64,000 bases of DNA, from NCBI GenBank assembly GCA_013180625.2, contig SNVD02002577.1:1592706-1656705 (forward strand). Direction: 5' to 3'. The DNA is from Boswellia sacra. Lineage: Eukaryota; Streptophyta; Magnoliopsida; Sapindales; Burseraceae. Position 1 is the stretch's first letter, and the number at the start of each line of letters is the position of its first letter. Below are positions 13,641-26,575 of this stretch, piece by piece. The translations under genes were made by a program, and so were the position numbers. The notes beneath the pieces were generated by a model. The model was not told the DNA's origin, ran no database searches, and saw nothing but the letters and a program-made list of their open reading frames with translations.

Positions 13641-14186
13641 TTATTTACCTCTCGCTGTCAAACCCTTTCCATTATTTTCAGTTTTTCTCTTAGTCCTAAT
13701 CTCAAGCTCCCTAGATCTCGAAGGCCCAAGTACATCATCCAGATCAAGACTATCTCCGTCATATTTAATAGCAGATTGAACCTCCCTAAAATTATATGGT
13801 AGAGAGTTCAAGAGTATAACTGCCTGATTTTCATTACTAATCTTCTCATTAACATTAGCAAGGTCAACCATAATCTTTTTAAAGTCATTAAAATTATCTT
13901 CTAGTGTCTTAGACGAGTCCATCTTGAACCTAAATAGTTGCTTTTTAAGATAAATCTTATTAGATAAAGATTTAGTCATATACAAATATTCAAGTTTTAG
14001 TCAAACCTTTGCTTCGGTATCTTGTCCATCGATTTGTCGCAGAACATTATCCGCTAGGTAGATTATGAGAGTGTTATAGGCTGTCTCCATGATCTCGTCG
14101 TTCTTCTCTTCAGATAGATCTTTTTTTAGGGTAGTTTTTCCTTCAAAAGACTTTACGTACTTCTGCTGCATGAGAATCGCTCTCAT
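13641..14186 (-). pseudogene. Copia gag remnant
   Basis: Two broken frames (14001-14186 and 13641-13985) encode a gag of the plant copia type. Recognisable parts are the helix-rich segment around LEDNFNDFKKIMVDLANVNEK and the ILLNSLPYNF motif seen in plant copia gag proteins. It lies next to the primer binding site, as expected. It is interrupted and not functional. Confidence 0.75.
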
Positions 14187-14325
14187 CTTCTTCTTCCAAA
14201 GACCAAAGTCACATTTGCCATCAAACTTCTCTATTTCAAATTTTGTTCCAACTATGGCTTCTCACTTAGGAATTTTCACGAACAGGTTGTATGCAGAAAG
14301 AAGCCAAAACCAAGGCTCTGATACC

Positions 14326-15471
14326 TGCCAACCAATTTCACCCAAGAATCAAGCAATAACAAAGTACAATAGAGATATCAATTAAGGCAAGCAACCAAAC
14401 AAGCAATAATAGACACAACAGAAGACACTAATATTTAAATGATTCGATTTAAGGAGAAGCTACATCCACTGGGAAGGCTGTAGAAGAATTTCACTATGAA
14501 GAAGGTCTTATAATATTAACCATTTAATAATATTGTCGTGTCGTGTTTGTGTTGACCCTTCATGACACGAATAATAAAAAGGTCGTATTCGTATTAGACA
14601 CTAACACGACCTTTCTAACATGATTATGATATGTTTATACGATTAACACGACTCGTTTATAATTACGATACGGTTATTGCACGATTACAGTTATGATACG
14701 ATTATTACACGATTATACATTAAAACCTATTTTTAAATGAAAATGCTATAACATAATATACAGAATTAAACAAAACTAAATGCCAATAAATAATACAAAC
14801 TTTAATATTTAATTTAATAAATTAGAAACTAAAGGCGATGTGTCCACTATCCTTCTAATTATATTAATATAATAAAATATTATAAGTTTTAATTTGTATT
14901 ATTTAATATGCATAAAAATTATAAAATATTATTCGTTTAATAATCGTGTTAATCGTGTTTTAATTTATATTCCTATCAATTGTGTTGTATATACGCATAT
15001 CATAAACGGATTCGTATCATAAATGGATTCGTGTCATAACTGGATCGTATATAATCATATTCGCGGGTTGAAGGTACTTAAAACGAACACGATACAATTA
15101 TTAATCGGATTGAAAATTCAAACACGAACACGATTAAGGCAAACCCAAACCCGTAAATTTTCGTCTCGTATCATGTCGATTCGTGTGTCGTGACCCAAAT
15201 TGCCACCCCAAAAGATAATATTATGAAGTTCTCTCTCAAACAAAAAAGAAAACCTTTAAATAGAGTTTTAGTCATGAATAGTAACCACCTTTTACGTAGT
15301 GGCGCAATACGCCTAGCATGGAAGTGCAATATCTTTGCCTAAACAAGAAGCGTCTTTCCCCTGTCGTTGTGTAGTGGTGCAACTCAGCTTATGTAAGAGC
15401 GCCATATTTCTGTCAGGTTGCGCAAGAGTGCAATACTCATGGATACAAGGATCTGTGAGCCAAAACTAACA
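14326..15471 (-). repeat. 5' LTR of copia element 1, split by an insertion
   Basis: The LTR sequence is present at 14326 to ~14514 and again from ~15211 to 15471. About 700 bp of CGTGT-rich DNA lies between. Comparison with the intact copy (9753-10309) shows ~50 bp of LTR were also lost at the insertion point. Confidence 0.85.
14515..15210 (+). mobile_element. hAT-like non-autonomous element, left-truncated copy
   Basis: The sequence is dense in CGTGT/ACACG motifs and aligns, in the same orientation, with the complete element at 59597-60403. Its right end (TTGCCACCCCA) is the counterpart of that element's terminal repeat. The matching left terminal repeat is missing and no target duplication is seen, so this copy is truncated or rearranged. 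Confidence 0.65.
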
Positions 15472-15769
15472 ATATTCTCGTTATTTTGTGGATTCCAACT
15501 AAAACTTAAAAAAGCAAATAGTAACAATACAACGATTACAAGCATATAATTCTGCAATAATATTGAATAGAAGAAATTAGTAGTCTCCCCTATGTAGTAA
15601 GCAGAAGTATCATAAAATGGAAAGCTAGAAAAAGGTGGTCATGCAAAAATGATCTGAAAATTTAATCAATAAATAAATAAAATTATCCTAACATCTAAAT
15701 ATTGTTCATGATTATAGTAACTTTACATGGATTTATCCTCTCAAACACAAATCAGAAGCCTTAATCATT

Positions 15770-16189
15770 TTCATATAATTTAAAAGAATGATTGAGAAAG
15801 CTTTAGGCAAATAAATAAAATGTGTTCAAACCGATTGGAAGGGAGAATATAGAGCTTTTTCCAACTTTCTCAAACAACATAGTATACGTTTTATGCCCCC
15901 TTGTCCCTACATATATGAACAAAATGGAAAAACTAAGAGGAAACATAGGCATATTACAGAAATGGGACTGACCTTACTTTCATTATAATTTAAACGAATG
16001 ATTGAGAAAGCTTTAGGCAAACAAAAAAAAATGTATTCAAACCGATTGGAAAGGAGAATATAGAGCTTTTTCCAACTTTCTCAAACAACATGGTATAAGT
16101 TTTTTGCCCCTTTGTCCCTACACATATGAACAAAATGGAAAAACTAAGAGGAAACATAGGCATATCACAGAAATGGCACTGACCTTACT
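15770..16189 (+). repeat. 210-bp tandem duplication inside the copia integrase core
   Basis: Two copies (about 15770-15979 and 15980-16189) are offset by 210 bp and differ at only a few bases. Both encode the same integrase stretch (VQTDWKGEYRAF ... NGKTKRKHRHITEM). Because 210 is a multiple of three, the duplication itself would preserve frame. Confidence 0.85.
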
Positions 16190-17689
16190 TGCCCAAGTTG
16201 GAATGCCTCTTAGATTTTCGACTGATGCTTTTAAAACTGTCGTATTTTTTTATTAATAAACTTCCAACACCAACTTTGAATAATATATCACCTTAGGAAG
16301 TGCTTTTTCATAAAACACCAGATTACAAGTTGTTAAAAACCTTTGGATGTGCATGTTTTCCTTGCATGAGAGCCTTTTAAAATGAAAATTTTCAATTTCA
16401 TTCATCACAGTATGTTTTTGTTGGGTATAGTGAACTGCATAAAGGGTTTAAATGCTTAACTACAAATGGAAAAATTTGTATTTCCAGGCATGTTGCTTCT
16501 AATGAAGAGGATTTTCCATTTAAATTTGGGTTTCTTAAATCAAAGTCTGAAAATGTAATTTGTAACTCAAGTAATTCATCTCTCTATTCTTGGTCACTCT
16601 TACCTATAGTTCAAGGTCTTAACAATTTCAATCAATCCTACCAATGTGAAAATAAATCACAATTTGAACAAAATGATACTGATAGAGAGGCCTCTCTAGA
16701 CTCTAATGAAGCAGAAACTCAAATTGGTGCTCCTTCAAGTCCAAATTTTTTTTCAGAAAGTCAGTCACATAATCACTTGTAGTCATTTAATCAAACTACC
16801 AACTGAGAACAACATTCCCTTTCAACACAAACACCACAAATTAATCAGTCTAATCAATTTACTAAGTTGCCTCATCATCCCATGATTACTAGGTCTAAGA
16901 AAGGAATTTTCAAACCAAAGATATTTACTTTACAGCTTCAGTTCCTTATATTCAGAATGATAAAATTGTAGGTGAACCTGAAAATGTTTCACAAGCATTA
17001 GATAAAGAATATGTTACTTTGCTGAAAAATAACACAAAAGTCTTATTCCTTGTCAACCTAACTATAATGTAGTTGGGAATAAATGGATATTCAAAACCAA
17101 ACTCAATTCAGATGGTTCAAATTACAAGCACAAAGCCATACTTGCTGCAAAGGGATTTCATCAAAATCTAGGTGTAGACTTTTCTGAAACTTTTCGACTT
17201 GTTGTCAAATCTTCTACCATAAGGATTATTCTTACTATAGCAATGGCATAAAACCGAGAAATTAAACAGCTTGACATAAATAATCCTTTCCTAAATGGAA
17301 AGCTTGAGGAAAATGTCTATATGACACAACCAGATAATGTAAAGATAAAAAAAAGTCTAATTATGTTTGTAAATTGCACAAGGCACTCTATAGTCTAAAA
17401 CAGACTCCAAGAGCCTAGTTTGAGACATTGAAGCATGCATTGTTAAGATAGGACTCTTATAACTCCAAGTCAAATAGTTCACTATTTTATCTGAATGCAA
17501 ATGCAAAGACCATTCTTGTACTGGTATATGTTGATGATATACTAGTAACAGGTAATGACTCTTTAGTAATCCAAAGATCTATTGAAGAATTAAACAGTGA
17601 ATTCAATTTAAAAGATTTGGAAATTTACATTACTTCCCGAGAATAGAAGTGGGAAGAGATAGCTCTATAATCTACTTGAATCAGACAAA

Positions 17690-20600
17690 CACTACAAGAA
17701 AAATGCTTATATTTGGCGGTTTTTGGCCGTCACGTAAGTATATATTTGACGGTCTTGAAAGCACCACCAATGGCACCGTCAAATATAGTCAATTTGGTGG
17801 TCGGTCAACCTCCCAAATATGCACCTGACTATACTTGACGATTTTAGGCTGTCAAGTATAAATAGTTTCAAAAATTAAAAAATATATATATACTTGGCAG
17901 TTTTTAGCTGCCAAAAATGTGTGTGTGTGTGTGTGTATAAAATAGGTATTTTAAAAAATTTAAGAAATTCATAATCTATATCGTTTGTCACATTAAACAA
18001 GTTTCTCATAAAACAAGCATCAATCCTCTAATCAATCACAATTTATCGTATATCAAAAATCCATATAACAAAAAAGTAAGCATACTACAGAATACCAAGC
18101 ATTTAAGATAATAATAAGATATATTTCAAAGCCAATACTGGGCGCTATTTTCCATTATTTCTCTTTCTTTTAACTGTCTCTGCAATCCATGAACACAATA
18201 AAATAATGCAATAACATGCTAATATATACAATCTCATTAAATCAAAATAGATTTTGAAATGATCCATAGATGTGTGTTTATAAACTAAGGTTGTGGATAT
18301 ATGTGTGTTTAATTATATAATAAGGATGTGTGTTTATCAAGCAAATAGAAGAAGAAAATGCAATTCAAACAATTATAGGAAAACTCATTTAGAGTGCTCT
18401 AAAATACTACTACAATAGGTTAAATAACAGTTTAAAGTACTTATAATACCAAAATTGAAGCATGCAACATTCTTACAAATCATTAAAATTGAATTTCCTA
18501 ATTAAAGCAAAATACTTTCTCCTAAAATTAGTTAATAAAATTGGAAGAGGATAGGTTGTATCTAACTTTCCTAATTAAAGCAAATTAGTAAGTCAAACCC
18601 CCATTCACAATCTAGATAAAGTTGTAATTGTTTAATAAGCTCTCGATGAAGAAACATTTCGACAATTAATTAATTAAAGATAAATCACAGAGAGCCATGG
18701 GAAAATCCAACATCAAGTGGTGGCTATTGTGCTTGGCACTTGTGAGCATGATGTGATGGTAAGCCATGTGGAGGATACTCAATTATTTTTATAAACAAAA
18801 GTTCAACAATCTAATTTATTTTCCAAGTCTGATTGTTACTTACTTGTATAAGCAAGCAACAATGCCTAGGGTTATACACAAAAGAACAATGTTAACGCAG
18901 AAGTTCTGATTGGGCCTCAGCTGAAAATATAAACATAAAATATAAAAGATCTTGGAGTTGGAAACAATTTAATTTAGTTAATTTCTTTTTTAAGAAACCG
19001 GAGTGAGATAGAGTATCCTTAAAATGTGTTAGCTAGTATTTCACATCTGCTAAATTTAGGCTTGTTTAAGACAAATAATAGATTACAAAATGTAAATTAA
19101 CATATTGAATCATAGCCCATTTAATTAATACATTAGACAAACAAATGTTTTAAAATAATAGTTAATCTAGCAAGTCATGTTGTATAGAATTACGAGTTCT
19201 TAAATGTCCAAAAAATAAAAAACTGAAAGTACTTAATTTTTTTACTTTTGAACATTATCCAAGAAAGCAGATGCAATATCAATACTTAGTTAATAATATT
19301 TTATTTGAATTAAAAGATATGGTCTTTCTCAGAAAGCAAAGCAAGACAAATAAAATACCTTCAAAAATAAAAACAATAAGTAATCTTGAGCACTTAGATT
19401 TACGAAAAGAGAGGAAGAGGTATTGACCTGCTTAATGCACTAGTAGCAGATGAGTTGGATTCGCAGTCAAGATAGGCAAGTTTGAATTTTGCATTTATTG
19501 GTTCCCTATTATACTCTGCACATTAAAAAAAAAAAAGTAATCATGAAGTTGATGACATAAGCCCATACGAATGAATATGTATTTGAAATTGAGAGAATAA
19601 CTAGAATACCAACAAATAAAGTATGTTCTAAAAATCTTTTCTAAATAAACATAAAACAATCTTACTAAAACAAATCACCAATGCAAGTTTTCTATCCACA
19701 TTTTACTTACTATTAATTCATGCCACAAGTAAAACAAAATCACTAATCCCCTTCAGCCCCAAAGTTGCCAGCTCTCTTGCCCAACACAACCCTGAATCTC
19801 CAAGGTTTACCACAAAGAGCTTCCACTGATATATCACTGCAAATAGACAGCACGAACCAACTATTGCTATTTGGGGTCGATTACTCCATAACTCAAACAT
19901 AAAAGTAATAAATCCTTAGTTAAGCCAAAAACTCTTTCAATGGTATCCCTCGTTACATTTTCCTGGGTCTCAACTAATATTGCTGCAAAAACATAAAACC
20001 TAAGCAAGCCAACATAAGAAGGGGTACACCAAACTGATTTAGCTTCTAAACGCCAATACAAAAGCTTTTTAAATGCCAAGCAAGCCGTAAACCAAACTAA
20101 AAGCTTCAATATCAACCATTTGATTTTGGTTACTAAAACAATAGTTACTGCATTACAAATAAGTCTCAACTGCATAGATGCTTTACAACTAATTTAATCT
20201 CGTAAATATCCCCAGTCAAAATAAGAATCTTTAACAACTGGAACCAGAAAAAGGCAACACTTTTTGTTTATTTTTTCCCCTTCTTTTATTCGCATTTGTT
20301 TTATCTATATAAAAGACCCTTTGCAATGAACACAAAAAATCTACCGCTTTCTCTACCCAAAAATTTTAAAAAATAAAAATAAAAATGTTAGTAGCAAGAA
20401 ATAACTTGAAATTGATGTTTAGCACTAACTAACTAAATAAATTATAACCCTTTGATTAAAGTCAACAAGATCAAAATCATGGCTTATGACCCATAAACCC
20501 AAAAAATCAATAAAAAACTTACAAATATAGCCAGGTTAAAAACCGTGAAAAGAACAAACTTTTCAGCACAAAAATAAAATATTTACATAACTACCAATGC

Positions 20601-21507
20601 ATTCATATCATTATTCCACAAATCATAATCCAAAAAATAAAAAATCAAAACATACACTGACCTTGAAAGTGTCTAAACAAGTGATCATAAACGTAACAGG
20701 ATGCGTCGGGCTCGCCATGCTCATCAGAGATGCCAACAAAGGTCCCAAACAATCTTGACTCAATCAAGATCTGATTTGTGACCACCTGTTTGGCTTGAAC
20801 CACAACCATTGAGAACTTACCAAATCTATACTCCTCCAAGCCTCTGAGCCAAAACATACCCTCTTTGCCTTCCCTAACAAGACAATTTCTATTGCTACCA
20901 TTTCTAACAAAGCCTACTCGGTTGCTGTTATATTTCCCAAAAAGCTTTCAACATGAAAACATTATGTTCATACACATACACAAAAGATTGAGATTTGTGC
21001 TTGAATTGATTGATTCAAAAGAAAATGAAATCAGATACAAAACAGAACAAAAGATCAATGCATACAAAAAAGAAAAAGAACAAATTGAAAACGAAACTTA
21101 CCTTGAATCGAAAACGCTAGTGACCGAGAGTGAAAACAAGACAAAAGCGATCGATTTGAGATGGAAATGAGATATCAAGAGTGAAACCAAAATCATTGAG
21201 GTGAGTGAGGTATGTCGGTGAAGTGGTGATGCACGGTGAGAGAAAGAGTGAGCTAAGATGGCTAGGGCAAAATGTGAAAAGATAGAGGGAAAAGAAAAAA
21301 ACCCCTAAAAGAAAGAAACCTAATTACATATTTGTCACGCTATTTTAAAATATGATAAATATGTGATTAGAAAAAGACAAAAAATGACAAAAATTGTCAA
21401 AAATTAGGTTTGATTTTAAGATTACAATTATACATATCACTTTTTTAGAAAATAGCCAAATAAGAAAATGGAAAGTGACAAATATAAAAAAAAAAATTCT
21501 TGTAGTG
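17690..21507. mobile_element. Non-autonomous CACTA-like DNA transposon carrying a captured PP2C gene fragment
   Basis: The left end begins CACTACAAGAA at 17690 and the right end finishes TTCTTGTAGTG at 21507: an 11-bp perfect terminal inverted repeat with the CACTA signature. The copia reverse transcriptase reading frame stops at the left end and resumes after the right end, which fixes both boundaries. The flanking triplets are aaa and caa, so a 3-bp target duplication is possible with one change. The left subterminal zone has repeated inverted motifs (TTGACGGT / ACCGTCAAATA, 17745-17830), as CACTA elements do. No transposase is recognisable. The interior contains a broken piece of a protein phosphatase 2C gene on the minus strand. 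Confidence 0.85.
19720..20857 (-). pseudogene. PP2C (clade D-like) protein phosphatase gene fragment inside the CACTA element
   Basis: A first exon (20648-20857) encodes GKFSMVVVQAKQV, then ESRLFGTFVGISDEHGEPDA and DHLFRHFQ, and ends at a GT donor. This is the start of a clade D plant PP2C, in which the metal site normally reads GVYDGHGGPDA. After a ~665-bp intron, an acceptor at 19983 opens a second exon (to ~19720) with RPQIAIVGSCCL and LFVVNLGDSG, the next conserved PP2C block. A frameshift lies near 19880 and the rest of the catalytic domain is missing. Retention of the intron indicates capture of genomic DNA, not a processed copy. It is not expected to be active. Confidence 0.75.
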
Positions 21508-22676
21508 CAAGTATATCAAATATCAACTTGAAATATTAAATTTAAAACATATAAAACGCTGTCCAACTCCAGCAGTAGTCAACAAACAATTTGATATCTC
21601 AAACTCTTAAGTTTTCTCAAATGTTACTCTTTACAGGAGTGCAATAAGAGCTCTTCAGTACCTAACCTTTACTAGACCTGACATTACTTTTATTGTAAAC
21701 AATTTAATTCAATACATGTAGTATCTATCACAGATACACTAGAAAGGGATCAAAAGAGTTCTCAGGTACCTCAAAGGTACCTTCCATCATGGTGTGCATA
21801 TAAATCCTTGTGACAAACTGAACATTATAGGTTTCTCAGCTGTTGATTGGGCTTGTAACATCGAAGATAGAAAATCTACAAGAGGGTATTGTGTCTTTCT
21901 TGGTGATACTTTTGTGCATGCCAATCAAAGAAATAGTTGACTGTCTCTAAATCAAGCAATAAATTAGAACACAGAGCTTTGACACAAGTTATAACTGAAA
22001 TTGCTTGGATACATTCACTTTGAAATGAAATTTAGATTTCTTCTCCAAGTTAGCCTATCACCTAGTGTGGTAATATGAGTGCAAATGCTTTAACTGCAAA
22101 TCTAGTGTATCATTCTCGAACAAAACACATTGAGATTGACCTCCATTTTTTTTCAAGATAAGGTTCTGCAAGGAGAGCTTGATATGAGACATATACCCTC
22201 ATACGACCAACTTACAGCTTGTCTCACTAAGCCACTCATTGTTTATAGGCAAATTGTCTTACCTTCGAGACAAACTAGGAGTGATTGCATCTCCTTCTAG
22301 TTTGAGGGGGGATGTAAAGATCACACATTAGCTTCACCTCTGCCAAGTCAGCTCTAACTCAAGTGTTGACATTCAGGTTTTTATACTTGTGACAGTGTAT
22401 GGTAGTGGCATAACTTTGAAGCATAATTAGTTAGATTTTATTTTGTTATTGTATAGTTAATTACTCTAATGTGTGATTAATCAAGACAATGATGATTAGC
22501 CTATAGTTAGAATTGTCTAGAAACACGTCCTGTCGACATGTACAGTTAGAGTATTTGTTAATTGCTGCCAAGTGTAGAATTACATGAGCTTGTACATTTG
22601 TATATATTTCAATAAATACAACGCATCATTCTTTGAACTGTCAAAATTCATCTTTATCAATTTTCTATATTCTTCA

Positions 22677-24719
22677 AGCGTATACAACTATGATTTATGT
22701 TTTGTTTACTTTGATTAAGATAGGGTTAAGATGTAACCAAATTTTGATATTCTAGTTCTTTAAACTTAATATATTGATGTTTAGTCCAATATTGTTGAGC
22801 AAGCTAATTATGTGTTTAATGCTTGTGAAAGCTTGATCAACTTTTACATGATTTGAGTAATAGATTAGACTGAGAAGTTAGTTTGTATTAGTTCTCGATT
22901 GATCTGCCATAAATTGACATAAGATAGAAATATTTATGTGATTTATGCAACCTTCTGAAATTTCTTGTTCTTAATGTACATTAATAGTAAGTTAGATAAG
23001 ACAAAGATCTGATTCTAATCTGTTAATATATATTTTTGTTACTTGAGAAAGAATAACAATTAATTTACTGAAATTGGTTGACAACACAGAAATAAACATT
23101 GATGTTATTAAATTTGAGAATTAGAATGGATGAATTTAGGTGACATCTAACACTCTAGAGCTTTTATACTTTAGTATTTTCATTTTTTTAAATCATTGTC
23201 CTTGTTTTATTTCTTTAGTTGTTAGTTTAGTTAGACATATTATTTATTTCTAATTGAATCGTCATTAATTAATCATTGTTCAAATAAAATTAGAGTTAGA
23301 TTAAGTTTAGTAGTTAGTAACTTAATCCTCATGGGAACAATACTCTACTTATCACTTTATTATTTATTATGATTTTATGCACTTGTGGATTTTGCGTAAC
23401 ATTTATGTAGCTGGCATTTGCATTCGTGGAAACTCTAAAAGTTGCTTACACATGAGAAGCCACCTCTAAAAAAGTTATAAAAACATAGCAAGATAAGAAA
23501 ACTAAAGAAAAATTGTAAATATAGTCCAAGCAAAAAGATAGTGAAACAATTTTCAATTATATTTCAAGTTAATTATAAACATATTTTATTCGCTTTTGAC
23601 AAGCGATCAAAAGCGGTTGTGGAAGACCTTTTTATGTAAGAACTTTCATGCAGCTGCAGTGCAATAATCTCTCTCGTCTTTTTTGTATTTCAACCATCAA
23701 TATAATATGTTTAATTATAATAGTTTCTATTTTAAGCTAAAGTTTTCAATTACAATTGTAAGATCTGAAAGTATGGATCAATTATATGAAATAAAATAGA
23801 AAACTTTAATGTAAAATAGCACAAGAGGATTTACGTGGTTCGATTATAAAACTTACATCCACGAACAGCTTAGAGCTGCAATTCACTAAGTTCTTGTTTT
23901 TACAATCTTTAGGTGTGTTTATGGTGTGACTCACTTTCTCATACACTGACCTAATCTTTGTAAAACAAAATCTCTCCAAGATATAAACTCTAGTGACACT
24001 GCCAACTCTCTATTGCTAACAACTTAATAGCACATTGTTAAGTAAAACACTACAATCTTGTCTGATACTAAATTACATAAACACTCAACTCTTAAGTGTA
24101 TACAAATTCAACCAGACTTAATCAAAATTCATGCACAATTTTTCCCTCTCATGTACATGAATAATCTCACATAAAAAGATAGAAAAGACGCATTTCAATT
24201 TATCTCTAAAGCTCCACTGTAGTTCTTTGAAATGTGATGCTATATAAGTTATAAAGATTATTTTATATAGTATATGAAGATCAGTTGTCCTTCTAATCAG
24301 TATTCTGTAGAATCACAATAATACCCAAATGGTAAGTTTATGATAATGATCAACATTAGAAGGAGTGATAATATATTCTCCTAAGTAAACTAAAATGCTA
24401 TAAATAATATCCTAATATAATAAGATATGATCAATGCATATAAAAAACTTCTTCTTCTACTGGAATACCAAATAAAGTTATTCTATTCTAGTTAAAATTC
24501 TCCTAATACAAAATATCCATATATCAGATAAATATCCATATATATAATAAACAAAATTATGAAGAATATATTTTTATCACATGATGACAAGAATATAACA
24601 ATCATGTGCAATGCATGTGCATGAGATGCCACGCAAGACACAAACAACAAAACCAAATTTAGATTCTTGATGTTAATTAACTTATTGCATTGAAATGTTA
24701 AAATAAAATAAATGTCCAT
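22677..24719. other. Intergenic, AT-rich, possible old LTR remnant
   Basis: No coding region is recognised. At about 23790-24050 the phrase TTACGTGGTTCGATTATAAAACTTACATCCACG resembles a stretch common in plant copia LTRs (similar wording occurs near 9870 and 14440), so an eroded solo LTR may lie here. The rest shows no structure. Confidence 0.4.
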
Positions 24720-24953
24720 TGCCTGCCTAGTCCTCTGATCCTTTGTTTTCTTTTGGTCTACAACTCAATTACATTGTTGAAGCTTCGATTGATCGAAATA
24801 CAACAGTCATCTTCAAAAACATATGGCCCAAAAATTTCTGCTTTCACCCTTATTCTTCATATATTCCTTTATTTCCCTCCTATTGAGTCAGATTTTTCAT
24901 AACAAATTTAAATTTTACTGGTGAGCTGAAGGTTCGACCAATTTTCAGTATCA
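24720..24953 (+). repeat. Partial 5' LTR of the gypsy remnant
   Basis: It aligns with about 29680-29863, sharing the phrases CTTTATTTCC(C/T)TCCTATTGAGT and a run ending in (C/T)AG(T/C)ATCA. The upstream half of the LTR is missing. Confidence 0.65.
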
Positions 24954-25605
24954 ACAGTTGTCGTCGTCTATGAGAATTCTGACATATATATCACCATCAA
25001 TACCCAACTAGAAGGGAATGTCACCATTGAGGATCTCTATAGTACAAAGAGAGGTCAAGAACAGTGAAGGAAAAAAAGTCACGACAATAATAGGCAGTGG
25101 CTAGTCAAGGGTAGTTAAGACCTATAAATCAACAAAGTGCTCAAATGCAAACTCAATCTACACAAGTGAGAGATTCTCTCCATGTTGATGTTGATGAGAT
25201 CGTAGCAAATGATCAAGGAGCGTCCGATCAACTGCATGGTGGACTAGCTGATGAATGAAGTAAGTGCAGGTCAACACTAAAGTCACAGAAAGAAAGAACC
25301 ACATAATTCTGGTCGATTCAACGACAAAGCGTTAGAAAATGAAGCTCATCCTTATCATAGTCGTTTTGGAGAAGGAAATAAAAAAAGGAATGACAATTGA
25401 GGACCTTCAATGGTTGATTGTCATGGTTGACTAGGAAGAGTACCAAATATTACCAAGGTGAGTAAAACAATAGAGAGACCAGAGCAAGGGAGACATATCA
25501 GGTCGATTGAAAAAAGGATCGCCTCTATCAATGCCATAGTTAGGGGACCTAGTATCAAGAAAAATTCAAATCGTGCTTTAAGAGCCCACGTAAGAGAGGT
25601 TAAGG

Positions 25606-26144
25606 GTGTTGACAAGGGCTGTGAAACAACCGTGCCATTCCCATACTTTATTACTCTTTACCGAAGGAGACACCAAATATATAGTTTTTCCACATGATGA
25701 TACCTTGGTTGTAACAATGATAATTGCGAATCGAAGTATAAAGCAAGTGTTGGTGGACACCGAAAGTTCTGTAGACATACTTTTTGTGGATGCCTTCACT
25801 CGCATGAAATTATTCAAAGATCGGTTCCAACCAAATGAAACATTTTTGAAGGTTTTGCTAGAGATCATGTACACCCATTGGTTCAATTCAGTTACCAGTA
25901 ACAACAGGATGGTCTCTATAAAAGAAACACCCTTGTGAATTTTTTGGTGGTGGATTTTCCTAGTTTTTATAATCTTATTCTTGGTCAACCAACCCTAATC
26001 AACTTTAAAGCAAACGTCTCCATTTATCATTCTATACTAAATTTTACTACTAAGGAAGGTGTTGGAGTTGTGCGAGGTAACCAAGAGTTGGCAAAAACCT
26101 GTTATGCTATTTCTATAAAAGAACAAGTTGAAAAGACTTATTGA
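25606..26144 (+). pseudogene. Gypsy aspartic protease remnant
   Basis: Two adjacent frames (25606-25938 and 25935-26144) encode the retropepsin-like region of plant gypsy gag-pol: HDDTLVVTMIIANRSIKQVLVDTESS followed by NFLVVDFPSFYNLILGQPTL. The active-site DTG reads DTE and the two halves are out of frame, so it is inactive. Confidence 0.7.
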
Positions 26145-26575
26145 ATCCATCATCCGAATATAATGGATGGTGGTGGTCAACCAGTTGAAGAAGCTATTCC
26201 AATCTTTAATTTAAAACCAAGAAATGATAACTTGCATCTACTAGATCTTTAACTAAAGAGTTAGTGTTTGCATCCGTCCACAAGAATTGCCCAAAAAAAG
26301 ACAATTGAGTTTGGTTCTTTGCTATGAACTCAACGAGGCTCGTTACATTGTCAAAAATGAAGATGAAATATGTTCATATAGTTTTGAATGTATAAGAGTG
26401 TATTATCAACAATCTTTGTTTTACATTTCTCCAAGCACATCAATCAAGTTGCAGTTCTTGAAATATACGTATCTTATTACATCTATGACTAACATATCTC
26501 TTTCAAAAGCTGATGACTTTCCTATTGATGTGTTTGTATCTCCCTGAAAATCTCTAATGTCGAGCACAAAATAAC

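Larger units (their letters stand above)
9753..15471 (-). mobile_element. Decayed Ty1-copia LTR retrotransposon (minus orientation)
   Basis: Two diverged LTRs (9753-10309 and 14326-15471, the latter enlarged by an insertion) bound an internal region with gag, protease, integrase, reverse transcriptase and RNase H remnants in the copia order, all on the minus strand. On that strand the LTR begins TGTTAG and ends TTGGCA, followed directly by a tRNA-iMet-type primer site (GGTATCAGAGCC, about 14313-14325). The five bases outside the two ends do not match (gatct against atatt), so the target duplication is lost or mutated. Many stops and frameshifts make it inactive. Confidence 0.9.
15705..22676 (+). 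mobile_element. 5'-truncated Ty1-copia retrotransposon (plus orientation), interrupted by a CACTA element
   Basis: Integrase core coding begins abruptly near 15705 (traces of DYSNFTWIYPLKHKSEA). The integrase C-terminus (about 16180-16450) and reverse transcriptase follow, with an intact VYVDDILV at about 17524-17547. At 17690 the frame is cut by another element and resumes at 21508 with the connection and RNase H (DWACNIEDRKSTRGYC near 21850). A polypurine tract lies at 22302-22312, then a presumed 3' LTR starting TGTAAAG at 22313 and probably ending TTCTTCA at 22676. The 5' LTR, gag and protease are absent. There are many stops. Confidence 0.82.

Noticed and set aside
9753..15471. 5-bp target duplication of copia element 1
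   Set aside because: The flanking pentamers (gatct and atatt) differ at two positions; not claimed.
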